Made by a program: the position numbers and the translations under genes | Origin: Pseudomonadota bacterium | GTDB lineage: Bacteria; Desulfobacterota; Desulfobacteria; Desulfobacterales; RPRI01 | DNA: 64,000 nucleotides | Direction of reading: 5' to 3' | Assembly (NCBI GenBank): GCA_018817425.1 | Contig: JAHITX010000023.1 | Coordinates: 31,621-95,620, forward strand | The notes under the pieces: generated by a model | What the model saw: only the letters and a program-made list of their open reading frames with translations | The model's database searches: none | What the model was told of the DNA's origin: nothing | Part shown: in pieces, positions 17,179 to 26,373 of the stretch | Position numbering within the stretch: the stretch's first letter is position 1 | Layout of the letters: each line of letters starts with the position of its first letter

Positions 17179-18807
17179 ATGTTTTGTAACCAGTGTGAGC
17201 AGACATCAAAAGGAGAGGGATGTACTAAAGGGGGCGTATGCGGTAAAAGCTCTGAAGTAGCAGCTTTGCAGGATCTTCTGATTTATGCGGTAAGAGGATT
17301 ATCTTTGTATGCTATCGAAGGATATAAAGCGAATATTAAAGATGATGAAATAAATATATTTACCTGCGAGGCGGTTTTTTCAACTTTAACAAATGTGGAT
17401 TTTGACCCTGCAAGATTTCAAAAACTTATTGATCAATGTGTTGTTCTCCGCAATTCCCTTAAGGAAAAGCTTGCAAAAGCCGGGATTAATACCGCTTATG
17501 CAGAAGGCCCGGCAGTTTTTGTTCCTGAAAAAACAATCGAGGGACTTATAGCACAGGGAGAAAAAGTCGGGGCAAAAAGTGATCCTGATATTAACCCTGA
17601 CATTTTGTCTCTGCAACAGATTTTAACATACGGAATAAAGGGTGTTGCAGCCTACGCCGACCATGCAAGAATATTAGGACAAAGCGATGATAAAGTATAT
17701 CAATTTATTTATGAAGCTCTTGCTGCCGGATTAAATAAAAACCTGGGCGCTGATGAACTCGTAGGACTTGTTTTAAGATGTGGCGAGGCGAATCTTCTTG
17801 CAATGGAGCTTTTGGATACCGCAAATACTGGTGCTTACGGACACCCTGTTCCTACAAAAGTGCCTTTAGGAGCCAAAAAAGGAAACGCAATACTTGTTTC
17901 AGGTCATGATTTAAAGGATCTGGAAGAAATACTGAAACAAACCGAAGGCAAGGGAATAAATGTTTATACCCATGGGGAAATGCTTCCCGCCCACGGTTAT
18001 CCTGGGCTTAAAAAGTATTCACATTTGTATGGACACTACGGAACGGGATGGCAAAACCAGGCAAAAGAATTTGCCGAATTTCCCGGTACAATACTTATGA
18101 CAACAAACTGTATTCAAAAGCCGAAAGATGTTTATAAAGACAATATCTTTACTACCGGTCTTGTCGGCTGGCCCGGTGTAACACATATAGCTGATAAAAA
18201 CTTTGCTCAGGTGATAAATAAAGCTCTTGGCATGCCCGGTTTTGAAAAAGACAATGACGGCAAAAGCGTTATGGTTGGATTTGCCCGCAATGCGGTTATG
18301 GGAGTTGCAGGACAGGTTATCGAAGCTGTTAAGGCAAAGGCGATAAGACATTTCTTTCTTGTTGCAGGCTGCGACGGAGCAAAACCGGGACGTAATTACT
18401 ATACCGAGTTTGTCGAAAAAGTCCCTAAGGATTGTGTAGTCTTAACTCTTGCCTGTGGCAAGTTCCGCTTTTTTGACAAGGATCTTGGAGATATCGGCGG
18501 CATACCAAGGCTTCTTGATGTTGGGCAGTGCAATGATGCATATTCTGCCGTTCAGATTGCAGTTGCTTTATCAAAAGCCTTCGATTGCGGTGTAAACGAT
18601 CTTCCGCTTTCTATGGTACTGTCCTGGTATGAGCAGAAAGCAGTTGCGATTCTGTTGACCCTGCTTTATCTTGGAATAAAAGATATCAGGCTTGGGCCAA
18701 GTCTTCCGGCTTTTATAACACCTAATATTTTAAATGTGCTGGTGGACAAATTTAATATCATGCCTATAAAAACTCCTGATGAGGATTTAAAGGCAATATT
18801 GGGATAA
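17179..18807 (+). CDS. hcp: Hybrid cluster protein (hydroxylamine reductase)
   Basis: Full-length Hcp of 542 residues. The N-terminal cysteine motif C3-x2-C6-x8-C15-x5-C21 is the spacing of Hcp from strict anaerobes and binds the cubane cluster. Downstream hybrid-cluster motifs include YTHGEMLPAHGYP, TTNCIQKP and the C-terminal VAGCDGAKPGRNYYTEF and ACGKFRF blocks. The family reduces hydroxylamine in vitro and acts on NO in the cytoplasm in vivo. AAGGAGG precedes the ATG, and a CRP/FNR operator lies about 80 bp upstream. The HD-domain and ferredoxin-like genes follow closely and are probably co-transcribed. Confidence 0.96.
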   Translation: MFCNQCEQTSKGEGCTKGGVCGKSSEVAALQDLLIYAVRGLSLYAIEGYKANIKDDEINIFTCEAVFSTLTNVDFDPARFQKLIDQCVVLRNSLKEKLAKAGINTAYAEGPAVFVPEKTIEGLIAQGEKVGAKSDPDINPDILSLQQILTYGIKGVAAYADHARILGQSDDKVYQFIYEALAAGLNKNLGADELVGLVLRCGEANLLAMELLDTANTGAYGHPVPTKVPLGAKKGNAILVSGHDLKDLEEILKQTEGKGINVYTHGEMLPAHGYPGLKKYSHLYGHYGTGWQNQAKEFAEFPGTILMTTNCIQKPKDVYKDNIFTTGLVGWPGVTHIADKNFAQVINKALGMPGFEKDNDGKSVMVGFARNAVMGVAGQVIEAVKAKAIRHFFLVAGCDGAKPGRNYYTEFVEKVPKDCVVLTLACGKFRFFDKDLGDIGGIPRLLDVGQCNDAYSAVQIAVALSKAFDCGVNDLPLSMVLSWYEQKAVAILLTLLYLGIKDIRLGPSLPAFITPNILNVLVDKFNIMPIKTPDEDLKAILG

Positions 18808-18887
18808 CGATAGTAAATAAGGATTGCGGCGGGGTGTAAAACCCCCGCCCTATGTACAATTTGAAATATAACTTTTTGGAGGAATAT

Positions 18888-19613
18888 ATGAAATGTCCAG
18901 GGCAGGACAGCCGGTATTGGAAACAGGGGGCCATATTTGATGAAACCTGTCCCAAATGCGGTAGTAAAGTTGAATTTTTTAAAGATGACACAGCAAGAAA
19001 ATGCGGAAACTGCGGCCACAGATTTATTAACCCTAAAATGGATTTTGGATGTGCGTCTTATTGCGAATATGCAGAACAATGCCTTGGAACACTTCCCGAT
19101 GAGCTTCTTGCCAAAAAAGAAGATTTATTAAAAGACAGGGTTGCTATAGAAATGAAGCGATATTTTAAAACCGATTTTAAAAGAATTGGTCATGCTTCAA
19201 AGGTTGCCCGGTATGCCGAAAGAATCGGCAAACTTGAGAAAGGAAATCTTGCTGTAATTTTGGCAGCTGCTTATCTTCACGATATAGGAATAACCGAGGC
19301 TGAACGTAAATATAACAGTACAGCCCCAAAATATCAGGAAGAGCTTGGGCCGCCTATTGCAAGGGAAATTCTTATAAAGCTTGGTGCAAATGAGAAATTA
19401 ATCGATGAGGTATGCGATATAGTAGGCCATCATCATCACCCCCGGCCTGATGATAATATTAATTATAAAGTTGTTTACGATGCTGATGTAATCGTCAATG
19501 TTGAGGACAATCATAAGGAAAAACCTGCTGATAAAGATTACATAACTAAAATAATCGAAAAATCTTTTTTGACCGAAAACGGCAAAAACATTGCACGTGA
19601 GGTCTTATTATAA
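18888..19613 (+). CDS. HD-domain protein with N-terminal zinc ribbon
   Basis: A 241-residue protein. Residues 1-60 hold a zinc ribbon (CPKCG and CGNCG) and further cysteines (CASYCEYAEQC). An HD hydrolase domain follows: HASKVARYAERIG, the LHDIGIT signature (His-Asp), and a GHHHHPRPD metal-binding turn. The family hydrolyses phosphate esters; the substrate here is unknown. ATG 18888 is chosen because GGAGG lies 5 nt upstream, not the ATG 36 nt earlier. It lies between hcp and a ferredoxin-like gene, an arrangement I associate with Hcp loci in sulfate reducers, so it may serve the nitrosative stress response (inference). Confidence 0.82.
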   Translation: MKCPGQDSRYWKQGAIFDETCPKCGSKVEFFKDDTARKCGNCGHRFINPKMDFGCASYCEYAEQCLGTLPDELLAKKEDLLKDRVAIEMKRYFKTDFKRIGHASKVARYAERIGKLEKGNLAVILAAAYLHDIGITEAERKYNSTAPKYQEELGPPIAREILIKLGANEKLIDEVCDIVGHHHHPRPDDNINYKVVYDADVIVNVEDNHKEKPADKDYITKIIEKSFLTENGKNIAREVLL

Positions 19614-19635
19614 TAGGCATAAATGAGGATCAGTT

Positions 19636-20373
19636 ATGAAAGTTACCCGAAAAATAATAGAAATAGATGACGAGCTTTGTGACGGCTGTGGCCAATGCGT
19701 TCCATCCTGCGCGGAAGGTGCGCTTCAGATAGTTGACGGAAAAGTAAAAGTAATATCAGACAACTTATGTGACGGACTCGGAGCCTGTCTCGGAGAATGT
19801 CCGACCGGTGCTTTAAAGGTTATAGAGCGAGATGCGGAAGAGTTTGATGAAGAGGCTGTTGAAAAACAACTTCACGAGAATAAGAAAAAAATAGCAGAAG
19901 AACCTGCTTTAGCGTGTGGTTGTCCATCTTCTACAGTTCAAATCCTGTCCTGTCCTGATGCCGGCAGTTCTTCTTCGCAAGCGCAAAATGAAGAATCTAC
20001 TCTTGGCCACTGGCCAGTACAAATTAAACTGGTTCCGCCAAAAGCACCTTTTTTGAAAGGAGCGGATTTACTTGTTCTGGCAGATTGTGTGCCTGTATCT
20101 TTTCCAACCCTTCACAGGGATTTTCTAAAAGGAAAAGCGGTAATGATGGGATGCCCCAAGTTTGATGATGCTGAAGAATACATAGACAAATTTGCGCAGG
20201 TTTTCAAAGAAGCCGGAATGAAAAGTGTAACAACGGTAATCATGGAAGTTCCATGCTGTTCCGGTTTGCCAATGATAGTGAAAAAAGGAATGGATCAATC
20301 GGGTGTTAAAATACCTATGGAAAAAATCGTGATAAGCACAAAAGGAAAAATCATAAGCCGTATAAAAGAATAA
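19636..20373 (+). CDS. Ferredoxin-like 4Fe-4S protein, probable Hcp partner
   Basis: A 245-residue iron-sulfur protein. The first ferredoxin motif is complete (C15-x2-C18-x2-C21-x3-C25). The second reads C45-x2-L48-x2-C51-x3-C55, so one ligand is replaced by leucine and that site is either a 3Fe-4S or uses another residue. A central CGCP segment, an ILSCPD segment and a C-terminal PCCSGLP contain further cysteines. It is 22 nt after the HD gene and probably in the hcp operon. A ferredoxin (FrdX-type) regulated with hcp is known in sulfate reducers, so the likely role is electron supply to Hcp. Confidence 0.82.
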   Translation: MKVTRKIIEIDDELCDGCGQCVPSCAEGALQIVDGKVKVISDNLCDGLGACLGECPTGALKVIERDAEEFDEEAVEKQLHENKKKIAEEPALACGCPSSTVQILSCPDAGSSSSQAQNEESTLGHWPVQIKLVPPKAPFLKGADLLVLADCVPVSFPTLHRDFLKGKAVMMGCPKFDDAEEYIDKFAQVFKEAGMKSVTTVIMEVPCCSGLPMIVKKGMDQSGVKIPMEKIVISTKGKIISRIKE

Positions 20374-20391
20374 ATAATTGCTTTAATACGT

Positions 20392-20811
20392 TTACGAGTC
20401 TGTTTCCGGTGGTACCGGGACAGGAACCTTGAAAAACTGAATTCCTTCTTCTTTTAACGTTTTTTCTTCCTGATTGGTGCTGACACCTCTTATATTTCGT
20501 GGTTCTGATACACCATAATGAATTTTTAAAGCTTCCGTGGCAAAATTTGTTCCGACATTGTCAAAATTTTTTTCTACAAATTCGGAAAGCTTTTCAGTCA
20601 TTTTTTCAAGTACTGCCTGTTTATCAGGTATATTCTGTCCATTTCCTGATGATTTAATGCCAAACGTAGTTGGAACTTTCATTATAGAAGTATTATTACA
20701 GACCGGGCATGCTATCAGTTTCTTTTTGTTCTGGTTGTTAAATGTCCTGATGTCTTCAAACCAGCCTTCAAAAACATGCCCTTGTTCACATTGCAAATCA
20801 TATACTATCAT
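20392..20811 (-). CDS. DUF1178 family protein
   Basis: A 139-residue protein with an N-terminal zinc ribbon: MIVYDLQCEQGHVFEGWF gives the first Cys-x3-His element and ACPVCNN the second. This is characteristic of the DUF1178 family. The C-terminal half (YGVSEPRNIRG) is also family-typical. No function is established. It is convergent with the ferredoxin-like gene, ending 18 nt from it. Confidence 0.8.
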   Translation of the reverse strand: MIVYDLQCEQGHVFEGWFEDIRTFNNQNKKKLIACPVCNNTSIMKVPTTFGIKSSGNGQNIPDKQAVLEKMTEKLSEFVEKNFDNVGTNFATEALKIHYGVSEPRNIRGVSTNQEEKTLKEEGIQFFKVPVPVPPETDS

Positions 20812-20922
20812 AGATTAACCCTAAAAAAGCGTTTATTTGTTGAAGAGTCCCGCTGCTACAGTTTAAATGCATTTCTCTATAATATAATTATTATGTGGTC
20901 GAAATCAATAGTTTCATTCTCC

Positions 20923-22395
20923 TTACCGATCTTTTTTTGTTTCATGCCAGATAGCTGCTCTTTTTCGAAGGGCATTTTTTTTGGCAAAAGCCCATAAAGC
21001 GTTTAAACCTGCCTGGGATACTTTAATTTGTTTTTTTAAAAGAGAATCTATTTTATTGCTGTTTTCCGAAGCAATCGTGAGCCAATGTCTGACGGTATCA
21101 CGTTTTACATTCAATACATCCGCCACTTCTCTAATAGGCATTCCTTTGGCTAACAGTTTAAGGGCCAGAAGAATCTGATCTTCGGATATTTTAAGGTCAT
21201 AGAAAACGGAATCTGATCTGCTACAGAAAGATTTTTTGCATTCTTTGCAAATAAATTTAAAAGACATCGAGCCGTCTTTTGTCCGGTATGTTCCGTTTGA
21301 AACTATGTTGCCTTTGTTTTTCTTTCCTTTCAATGTACACACCGGATTAGGACATACCTTACCTGCTTTTTTATCAACTATTATCGGGCCATTATCAAGC
21401 GAATCAGCAACAAAGAAGTTGCCCTGATCTTTGATTGGCACATCAGCAGAACTTTCAATAATTTCAAAGTTTTCATACCGTTTAAGTAATGCATCCAGGC
21501 CTATCTCATATAAATCAGGAATAATTTCAGGAATGGGCTTGTCTTTTGTTTCGTAAGAAATTGATATTTTCTCCATTCCAAGCTTTTCACAAGACAAATT
21601 CAACTCTTGTGTACCTGCCCAGGCAGCACTTACGAATCTGTCTTTTTGATTAATCTTATTATAAAACTGTGCAGGATTTATAAAAAGCAAATGGCCGACA
21701 TTCCAGCTTGCTGCAAACAAAGAATAAAGGAAAAAAACTCCTTCATTAAGGGAGGCAACAGCGCTGATTTTTTCGGCTGTAAGGTAATTTTCTATTGGTG
21801 TATGTTTTTTAAGCTCTTGATATACATTAATTTTCAAGGGCAAACATACATGATGTCCCACATAATGTCCCCAGGAGTCAAAAGCAATCAAATTCAATTC
21901 AGGAGCAGCTATAGTTGCCGCTTTGATAACATCTTTTCCCAAAGATTTCTTTGCACTATATAAATCACGATGGCATGAAAGAATAGCTTGAATGTGCTTA
22001 TCTGTCGAAATTCTGACAGGTTTTATAACAATTCCGTCATCAATTTCTTTTCGGTTTTTAAATAAATCATCCAGTGAAAAGTTAATAGTTTCTGCTGATG
22101 AATAGGCAAATCTTCTTTCGCCTAAAGAATACCACAAAGGCTGGCCGGCATTCAGCGCGACGCACACCTGCATAGGAATGCCGGATGCTTCGGAAAGGTC
22201 GTGAAGATTTTCGATGCGGGCCCGGCAGTGACCCATTTCCCAATTTTGCAATTCCCTTAAGCTGATTCCAACAAGCTCTGAGAATTTCTCCTGGGTCAGC
22301 GCACGCCAACTCCGATAATCTTTAATAAGATGCCCAAGCGATTTATAAAACTTGATATTATCGGACGCAATGTTTTTTCGTAGCAAGTTGCCCAT
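20923..22395 (-). CDS. XRE-type regulator fused to an unknown middle domain, IS1-like zinc ribbon and second HTH
   Basis: A 490-residue protein of unusual architecture. Residues about 20-75 are an XRE-like HTH (LTQEKFSELVGISLRELQNW). About 80-340 is a domain I do not recognise, containing DSWGHYVGHH and LLFINPAQFY. About 345-400 is a zinc ribbon (CPNPVC, then ICKECKKSFC) like the N-terminus of IS1 InsA. About 405-445 is a second HTH (GMPIREVADVLNVKRDTVRH). There is no DDE transposase domain, so it is not a complete transposase. It is more likely a regulator or the DNA-binding half of something. A decayed relative lies at 13757-14178, suggesting a spreading paralogous family in this genome. 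No clear Shine-Dalgarno precedes ATG 22395. Confidence 0.7.
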   Translation of the reverse strand: MGNLLRKNIASDNIKFYKSLGHLIKDYRSWRALTQEKFSELVGISLRELQNWEMGHCRARIENLHDLSEASGIPMQVCVALNAGQPLWYSLGERRFAYSSAETINFSLDDLFKNRKEIDDGIVIKPVRISTDKHIQAILSCHRDLYSAKKSLGKDVIKAATIAAPELNLIAFDSWGHYVGHHVCLPLKINVYQELKKHTPIENYLTAEKISAVASLNEGVFFLYSLFAASWNVGHLLFINPAQFYNKINQKDRFVSAAWAGTQELNLSCEKLGMEKISISYETKDKPIPEIIPDLYEIGLDALLKRYENFEIIESSADVPIKDQGNFFVADSLDNGPIIVDKKAGKVCPNPVCTLKGKKNKGNIVSNGTYRTKDGSMSFKFICKECKKSFCSRSDSVFYDLKISEDQILLALKLLAKGMPIREVADVLNVKRDTVRHWLTIASENSNKIDSLLKKQIKVSQAGLNALWAFAKKNALRKRAAIWHETKKDR

Positions 22396-22502
22396 AAATA
22401 CTGCATTTTGTATTTAATAATAAATAAATTGTCACTGTATGATTTTTAATCAGATCAGGTAACTTTGTCAATCAGTTATATTCTAACTATGAGGGTTGCA
22501 TT

Positions 22503-23240
22503 ATGAGACGATTGGACAATAAAATTTCTATTGTTACCGGTGCCGGTTCGGGCATTGGAAGGGCAATTACGTTAAGATTTGCCTCCGAAGGTTCAAAGGT
22601 AATGGCGGTCGATATTGACGGCAGCGAAAAAAAAGTTTCAGTAGAAGCACAAGGAGAAGTATTTCCTTTTAAATGTGATGTAAGCAGACCCGATCAGGTT
22701 TCCAATATGATAAATGAATGTCGTAAAAATTTTGGTAAACTTGATATTATATGCAATAATGCCGGAATAAACGTCGCTCCAAAACGCCTTCATGAATACA
22801 GTATTGAAGAGTGGGATAAAGTAATGAACGTTAATTTACGTGGTGCATTCTTCGTTATGAAAAATTCAATTAAACTAATGCTGGAAAGCGGCGGTGGTTC
22901 CATCATTAATACAAGTTCAATCGGCGCTTTTCGGGCAAGCCCTATGGTATCGGCTTATCTTGCCTCAAAAGGAGCAATTAATATGCTTACACGTGCAACG
23001 GCTCTCGAATATGTAAATGACGGCATCCGTGTAAACGCAGTCTGTCCGGGTGCTGTCAAAACGCCCATATTCGATGATGCTCCGCCGGGATTTTTAGAAA
23101 CTCTTGTATCACAAATACCCATGGGAAGATTATGCGAACCGGACGAAGTAGCATCTCTGACACTCTTTCTTGCATCGGATGAAGCATCTCATATAACAGG
23201 AGCTACATATATTATAGATGGAGGAAGAAGCGCCGGTTGA
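22503..23240 (+). CDS. Short-chain dehydrogenase/reductase (SDR), copy 1
   Basis: A 245-residue classical SDR. The TGAGSGIG dinucleotide motif is at residues 12-19, with D37 ending the second strand (NAD preference likely), NNAG at 85-88, N110, catalytic serine at 138/139 and YxxxK at Y152/K156. The C-terminal SHITGATYIIDGG is typical. GAGGG lies upstream of the ATG. It begins a plus-strand catabolic cluster. The probable role is oxidation or reduction of a hydroxyl/keto group on a cyclic intermediate; the substrate is not readable. Confidence 0.9.
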   Translation: MRRLDNKISIVTGAGSGIGRAITLRFASEGSKVMAVDIDGSEKKVSVEAQGEVFPFKCDVSRPDQVSNMINECRKNFGKLDIICNNAGINVAPKRLHEYSIEEWDKVMNVNLRGAFFVMKNSIKLMLESGGGSIINTSSIGAFRASPMVSAYLASKGAINMLTRATALEYVNDGIRVNAVCPGAVKTPIFDDAPPGFLETLVSQIPMGRLCEPDEVASLTLFLASDEASHITGATYIIDGGRSAG

Positions 23241-23331
23241 TTAACAGAAATCGGCTTTGTAGGGGCGGCTTCCAAACCCGCCCAAAGGAATCATAAACCA
23301 GAAAGCCGGATTTAAGAGTAAGGAGCATAAA

Positions 23332-24084
23332 ATGAAATTAAAAGACAAAACTGCGATCATCACCGGTGGAGGCTCAGGTATAGGAAAAGCTATTGCGATA
23401 GCGATGGCAAAAGAAGGTGCAAATATCGTTATTACAGACCTTGTTGAAGAAAGGCTTACGGCAACAGAGCGGGATATTAAAGCATACGGGCGGGATGTAC
23501 TTGCCTTAAAATCTGATGTATCCGTTATAGCAGATATAAAAAATATGGTTAATAAAACCATAGAAAGATTTTCAAAGATAGATATTCTTGTAAACAATGC
23601 CGGTGTTTATACACCGGGTCCGTTTCTTGAAAAAGACGAAGCCGCTTTTGAGCAGGTGGTGGCTATAAATCAAAAGGGAGTTTTTTTCTGTACCCAGCTT
23701 GTAGCAAGAGAAATGGTTAAAAGAAAATATGGTAAAATTATCGGGATATGCTCATCCACAGCAAGAATAGGAGTGCCGATGTATTCGGATTATGTGGGAA
23801 CCAAAGGCGCTATGCTTGCTATGACACGGGCTATGGCGGCTGAACTCAGCCCTCTCGGGATAAATGTGAATGCTATCGCATGTGGCTTAACTCCTGAAAC
23901 CAGCACCTTCCGAACGACCAATTTTCCTCAGGAAGACATTAACTTTATGATTAACATGACACCGATGCGCAGAACCGGCACAGTTGATGATTACACAGCG
24001 ATTGCCATACTTCTGGCTTCGGATGAAGCTTCATTTATTACAGGTCAGACTATTTCTGTTGACGGCGGTGTAAGTATGCCGTGA
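23332..24084 (+). CDS. Short-chain dehydrogenase/reductase (SDR), copy 2
   Basis: A 250-residue classical SDR with TGGGSGIG (11-18), D36 after the second strand, NNAG (88-91), catalytic serine at 141/142 and Y154-x3-K158, ending in FITGQTISVDGG. AAGGAG sits just upstream of the ATG. It is not a close duplicate of the preceding SDR, so the two probably act on different steps. It is separated by 137 bp, including a dispersed repeat, from the molybdoenzyme. Confidence 0.9.
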   Translation: MKLKDKTAIITGGGSGIGKAIAIAMAKEGANIVITDLVEERLTATERDIKAYGRDVLALKSDVSVIADIKNMVNKTIERFSKIDILVNNAGVYTPGPFLEKDEAAFEQVVAINQKGVFFCTQLVAREMVKRKYGKIIGICSSTARIGVPMYSDYVGTKGAMLAMTRAMAAELSPLGINVNAIACGLTPETSTFRTTNFPQEDINFMINMTPMRRTGTVDDYTAIAILLASDEASFITGQTISVDGGVSMP

Positions 24085-24103
24085 GTTGTAATGCCCCAAA
24101 AGC

Positions 24104-24211
24104 GCTAAGTTAATTAATCTATAACAACTATATGAAAGTAATTTGAATTTCGAACAAGGAAACAACCCCCTTAATCCCCCTTTTTTAAGGGGGAATGAAT
24201 GTCGAAGGAAG
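24104..24211. repeat. Dispersed 108-bp repeat, copy B, at the ribosome site of the molybdoenzyme gene
   Basis: This is the inverse-orientation match of 5677-5791. It includes CAACCCCCTTAATCCCCC and TTTTTTAAGGGGGAATG and ends GTCGAAGGAAG. Its last bases run into the Shine-Dalgarno (GGAAGGAG) of the gene starting at 24222, so the repeat forms the 5' leader of that mRNA and can fold into a C/G-rich hairpin just upstream of the start. Confidence 0.8.
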
Positions 24212-24221
24212 GAGAAGCATT

Positions 24222-26303
24222 ATGACTAGCCAAAAAAAAATCAAAACATTATGCGGAATGTGTCCCTGGGCTTGCGGAATAGTTGTTTCGGTTGAAAATG
24301 AAAAGGTCGTCAAGATAGAAGGAGATACAGATCATCCCTGGAATCATGGAAAACTTTGTCCCAAAGCGGCAGGGATCATAGATTATGTATACTCCCCCGA
24401 TCGCATAAAATATCCAATGAAGAAAGTTGACGGAGAATTTAAAAGAATTTCATGGGATGAAGCATTTGATATTATGGCTACTGAGTTAAACAAAATAAAG
24501 GAGAATTACGGTGCAAAATCCTGGGCGGTATTGGAAGGTATGTCATTTGTATGCCAGGGATTTACTTCAATGACCTTGCTCCAAAGATTTTGTGATGCTT
24601 ACGGGAGCCCTAATTTCATAACTCCGGAAAGCATGTGCTACCTGTCACGTATTACGGCCAATATGCTTACTCTTGGTAAATTTCCTGCCGCTGATCCTGA
24701 AAACAGCAAATGCATTATTTTATGGGGGCATAATCCTGCTGAATCCAATTTTATAACCGCCGAGCAGATTATGAATGCTAAGAAGAAGGGCGCAAAACTA
24801 ATTGTGATTGATCCCCGCAAGACTTCTTTCGCAAAAAAAGCTGACATCCATGCTCAAATAAGACCCGGTACTGATTGTGCTTTAGCGCTTTCTATGTTAA
24901 ATGTAATCATTTCAGATAATTTATATGATACACAGTTTGTTGAAAAATGGACAACCGGTTTTGATGAATTAGCTGAGCATATAAAAGCTTATCCTCCGGG
25001 AAAAACCGAACAAATAACTTTGGTTCCCGAAAAGATCATTAGAAGCATGGCACATCTTTTTGCAGCCAATAAACCTGCTTGTATTGTAGAAGGAATTAAT
25101 ACGCTACAGCAGGTTCCAACAGGATTTCAAAGCCAGAGAGCAATACTGATCCTGCAATCAATTACTGCAAATATTGATATTACCGGAGGCCTGCTCGCTG
25201 TTGATCTTGGCGGACCTGAGATTCCTTCTGTTGCAAATTGTTCACCGCTTAGATTAGCAGACACTCCCAAGGAGCCATCTATGGGACAGGAGCAATTTCC
25301 GATTCTGGTTCAGGGCGGCTGGACGGCACAGGGAATGTTGTTGCCGGATATGATATTAACCGGTAAACCTTATCCCATTAAAGGTCTTGCAGTAGTAGGG
25401 TCAAACCCGCTTTTAACCTGGCCGAATACCAACAAGATGAGAAGCGCTTTGGAAAAACTGGATTTTTTAGCTGTTATACTGACAACAATGAATGAAACAG
25501 CCGAGCTGGCAGATCTTATTCTGCCTGAAGCAAGCTTTTTGGAAAGAAGTGAAATCTGGGAAATTCTCTCAATCTCCTTTGCAAAACCGTTTATAAATTT
25601 GCGCAATAAAGCAATTGATTTTTATGAGAGTATGCCTAATCCGGAAATCTGGATCAAACTGGCTAAACGTATGGGATATGAAAAGTACTTCCCATGGAAA
25701 GATATGAATGAATTGCTTGAATACAGCTACGGGCCCACGGAGCTGGATCTTAAAGCATTATTCGGCAAAACCAATTGCATACCCTTTGGAGAAATAAAGT
25801 ATAAACAGTATGAGAAAGAAGGGTTTAAAACGCCTTCGGGTAAGATTGAAATAGTTTCTTCCGTTATGAAACAACTCGGGTTGGAACCTTTGCCGGTTTA
25901 CAATGAACCGACAGAATCTCCTTTCGGTTCTCCCGAGCTTGCAAAAGAATACCCGGTAATTCTTACTACAGGATCCAGAACACTCCAATATACGCACTCA
26001 TCTTTCAGGGAGATTGAAAAATTTAAGAAAAAAATGCCCGAACCTAATGGAGAAATTCACCCGGAAACCGCAAAGCTTTATGGTATCAACGATGGTGAGT
26101 TGATGATAGTAGAAACTAAAAGGGGTAAAATTGAGATCAAGGCAAAAACTACGGAAGATATTCTTCCGAACACTTTAAGTATTCCTCATGGCTGGGCCAA
26201 ACATAATGTGAATGCACTTACGGATGAAAAATCCGTAGATCCTGTTACCGGTTACCCGGCTCTTAAAGCACTGCTTTGTAAAATCAGCCCCAAAAAAGAA
26301 TAA
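24222..26303 (+). CDS. Molybdopterin (bis-MGD) oxidoreductase, DMSO reductase family
   Basis: A 693-residue cytoplasmic molybdoenzyme without a Tat signal. C11, C14, C18 and C46 bind an N-terminal 4Fe-4S cluster (CGMCPWACG through KLCPK). A cysteine in PESMCYLSR (C139) is the candidate Mo ligand, as in thiol-ligated members. WGHNPAES and RPGTDCALALSM are molybdopterin contacts, and the C-terminal domain (TTGSRTLQYTHSS onwards, ending GWAKHNVN) is the dinucleotide-binding domain. ATG 24222 follows GGAAGGAG; an upstream ATG in the repeat is less likely. No dedicated electron-transfer subunit is adjacent. The substrate is unknown; hydroxylation, hydration or reduction of an organic intermediate are all open. 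Confidence 0.87.
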   Translation: MTSQKKIKTLCGMCPWACGIVVSVENEKVVKIEGDTDHPWNHGKLCPKAAGIIDYVYSPDRIKYPMKKVDGEFKRISWDEAFDIMATELNKIKENYGAKSWAVLEGMSFVCQGFTSMTLLQRFCDAYGSPNFITPESMCYLSRITANMLTLGKFPAADPENSKCIILWGHNPAESNFITAEQIMNAKKKGAKLIVIDPRKTSFAKKADIHAQIRPGTDCALALSMLNVIISDNLYDTQFVEKWTTGFDELAEHIKAYPPGKTEQITLVPEKIIRSMAHLFAANKPACIVEGINTLQQVPTGFQSQRAILILQSITANIDITGGLLAVDLGGPEIPSVANCSPLRLADTPKEPSMGQEQFPILVQGGWTAQGMLLPDMILTGKPYPIKGLAVVGSNPLLTWPNTNKMRSALEKLDFLAVILTTMNETAELADLILPEASFLERSEIWEILSISFAKPFINLRNKAIDFYESMPNPEIWIKLAKRMGYEKYFPWKDMNELLEYSYGPTELDLKALFGKTNCIPFGEIKYKQYEKEGFKTPSGKIEIVSSVMKQLGLEPLPVYNEPTESPFGSPELAKEYPVILTTGSRTLQYTHSSFREIEKFKKKMPEPNGEIHPETAKLYGINDGELMIVETKRGKIEIKAKTTEDILPNTLSIPHGWAKHNVNALTDEKSVDPVTGYPALKALLCKISPKKE

Positions 26304-26373
26304 ATGCCGTAAATTTATATGCATGATGGCTTCTAAAAAAGCCATTATTTTGTAAAAACAGGAGGAATCAGGA

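Noticed and set aside
20923..22395. IS1 transposase
   Set aside because: Only the zinc ribbon and HTH are IS1-like; no DDE catalytic domain and no terminal inverted repeats were seen.
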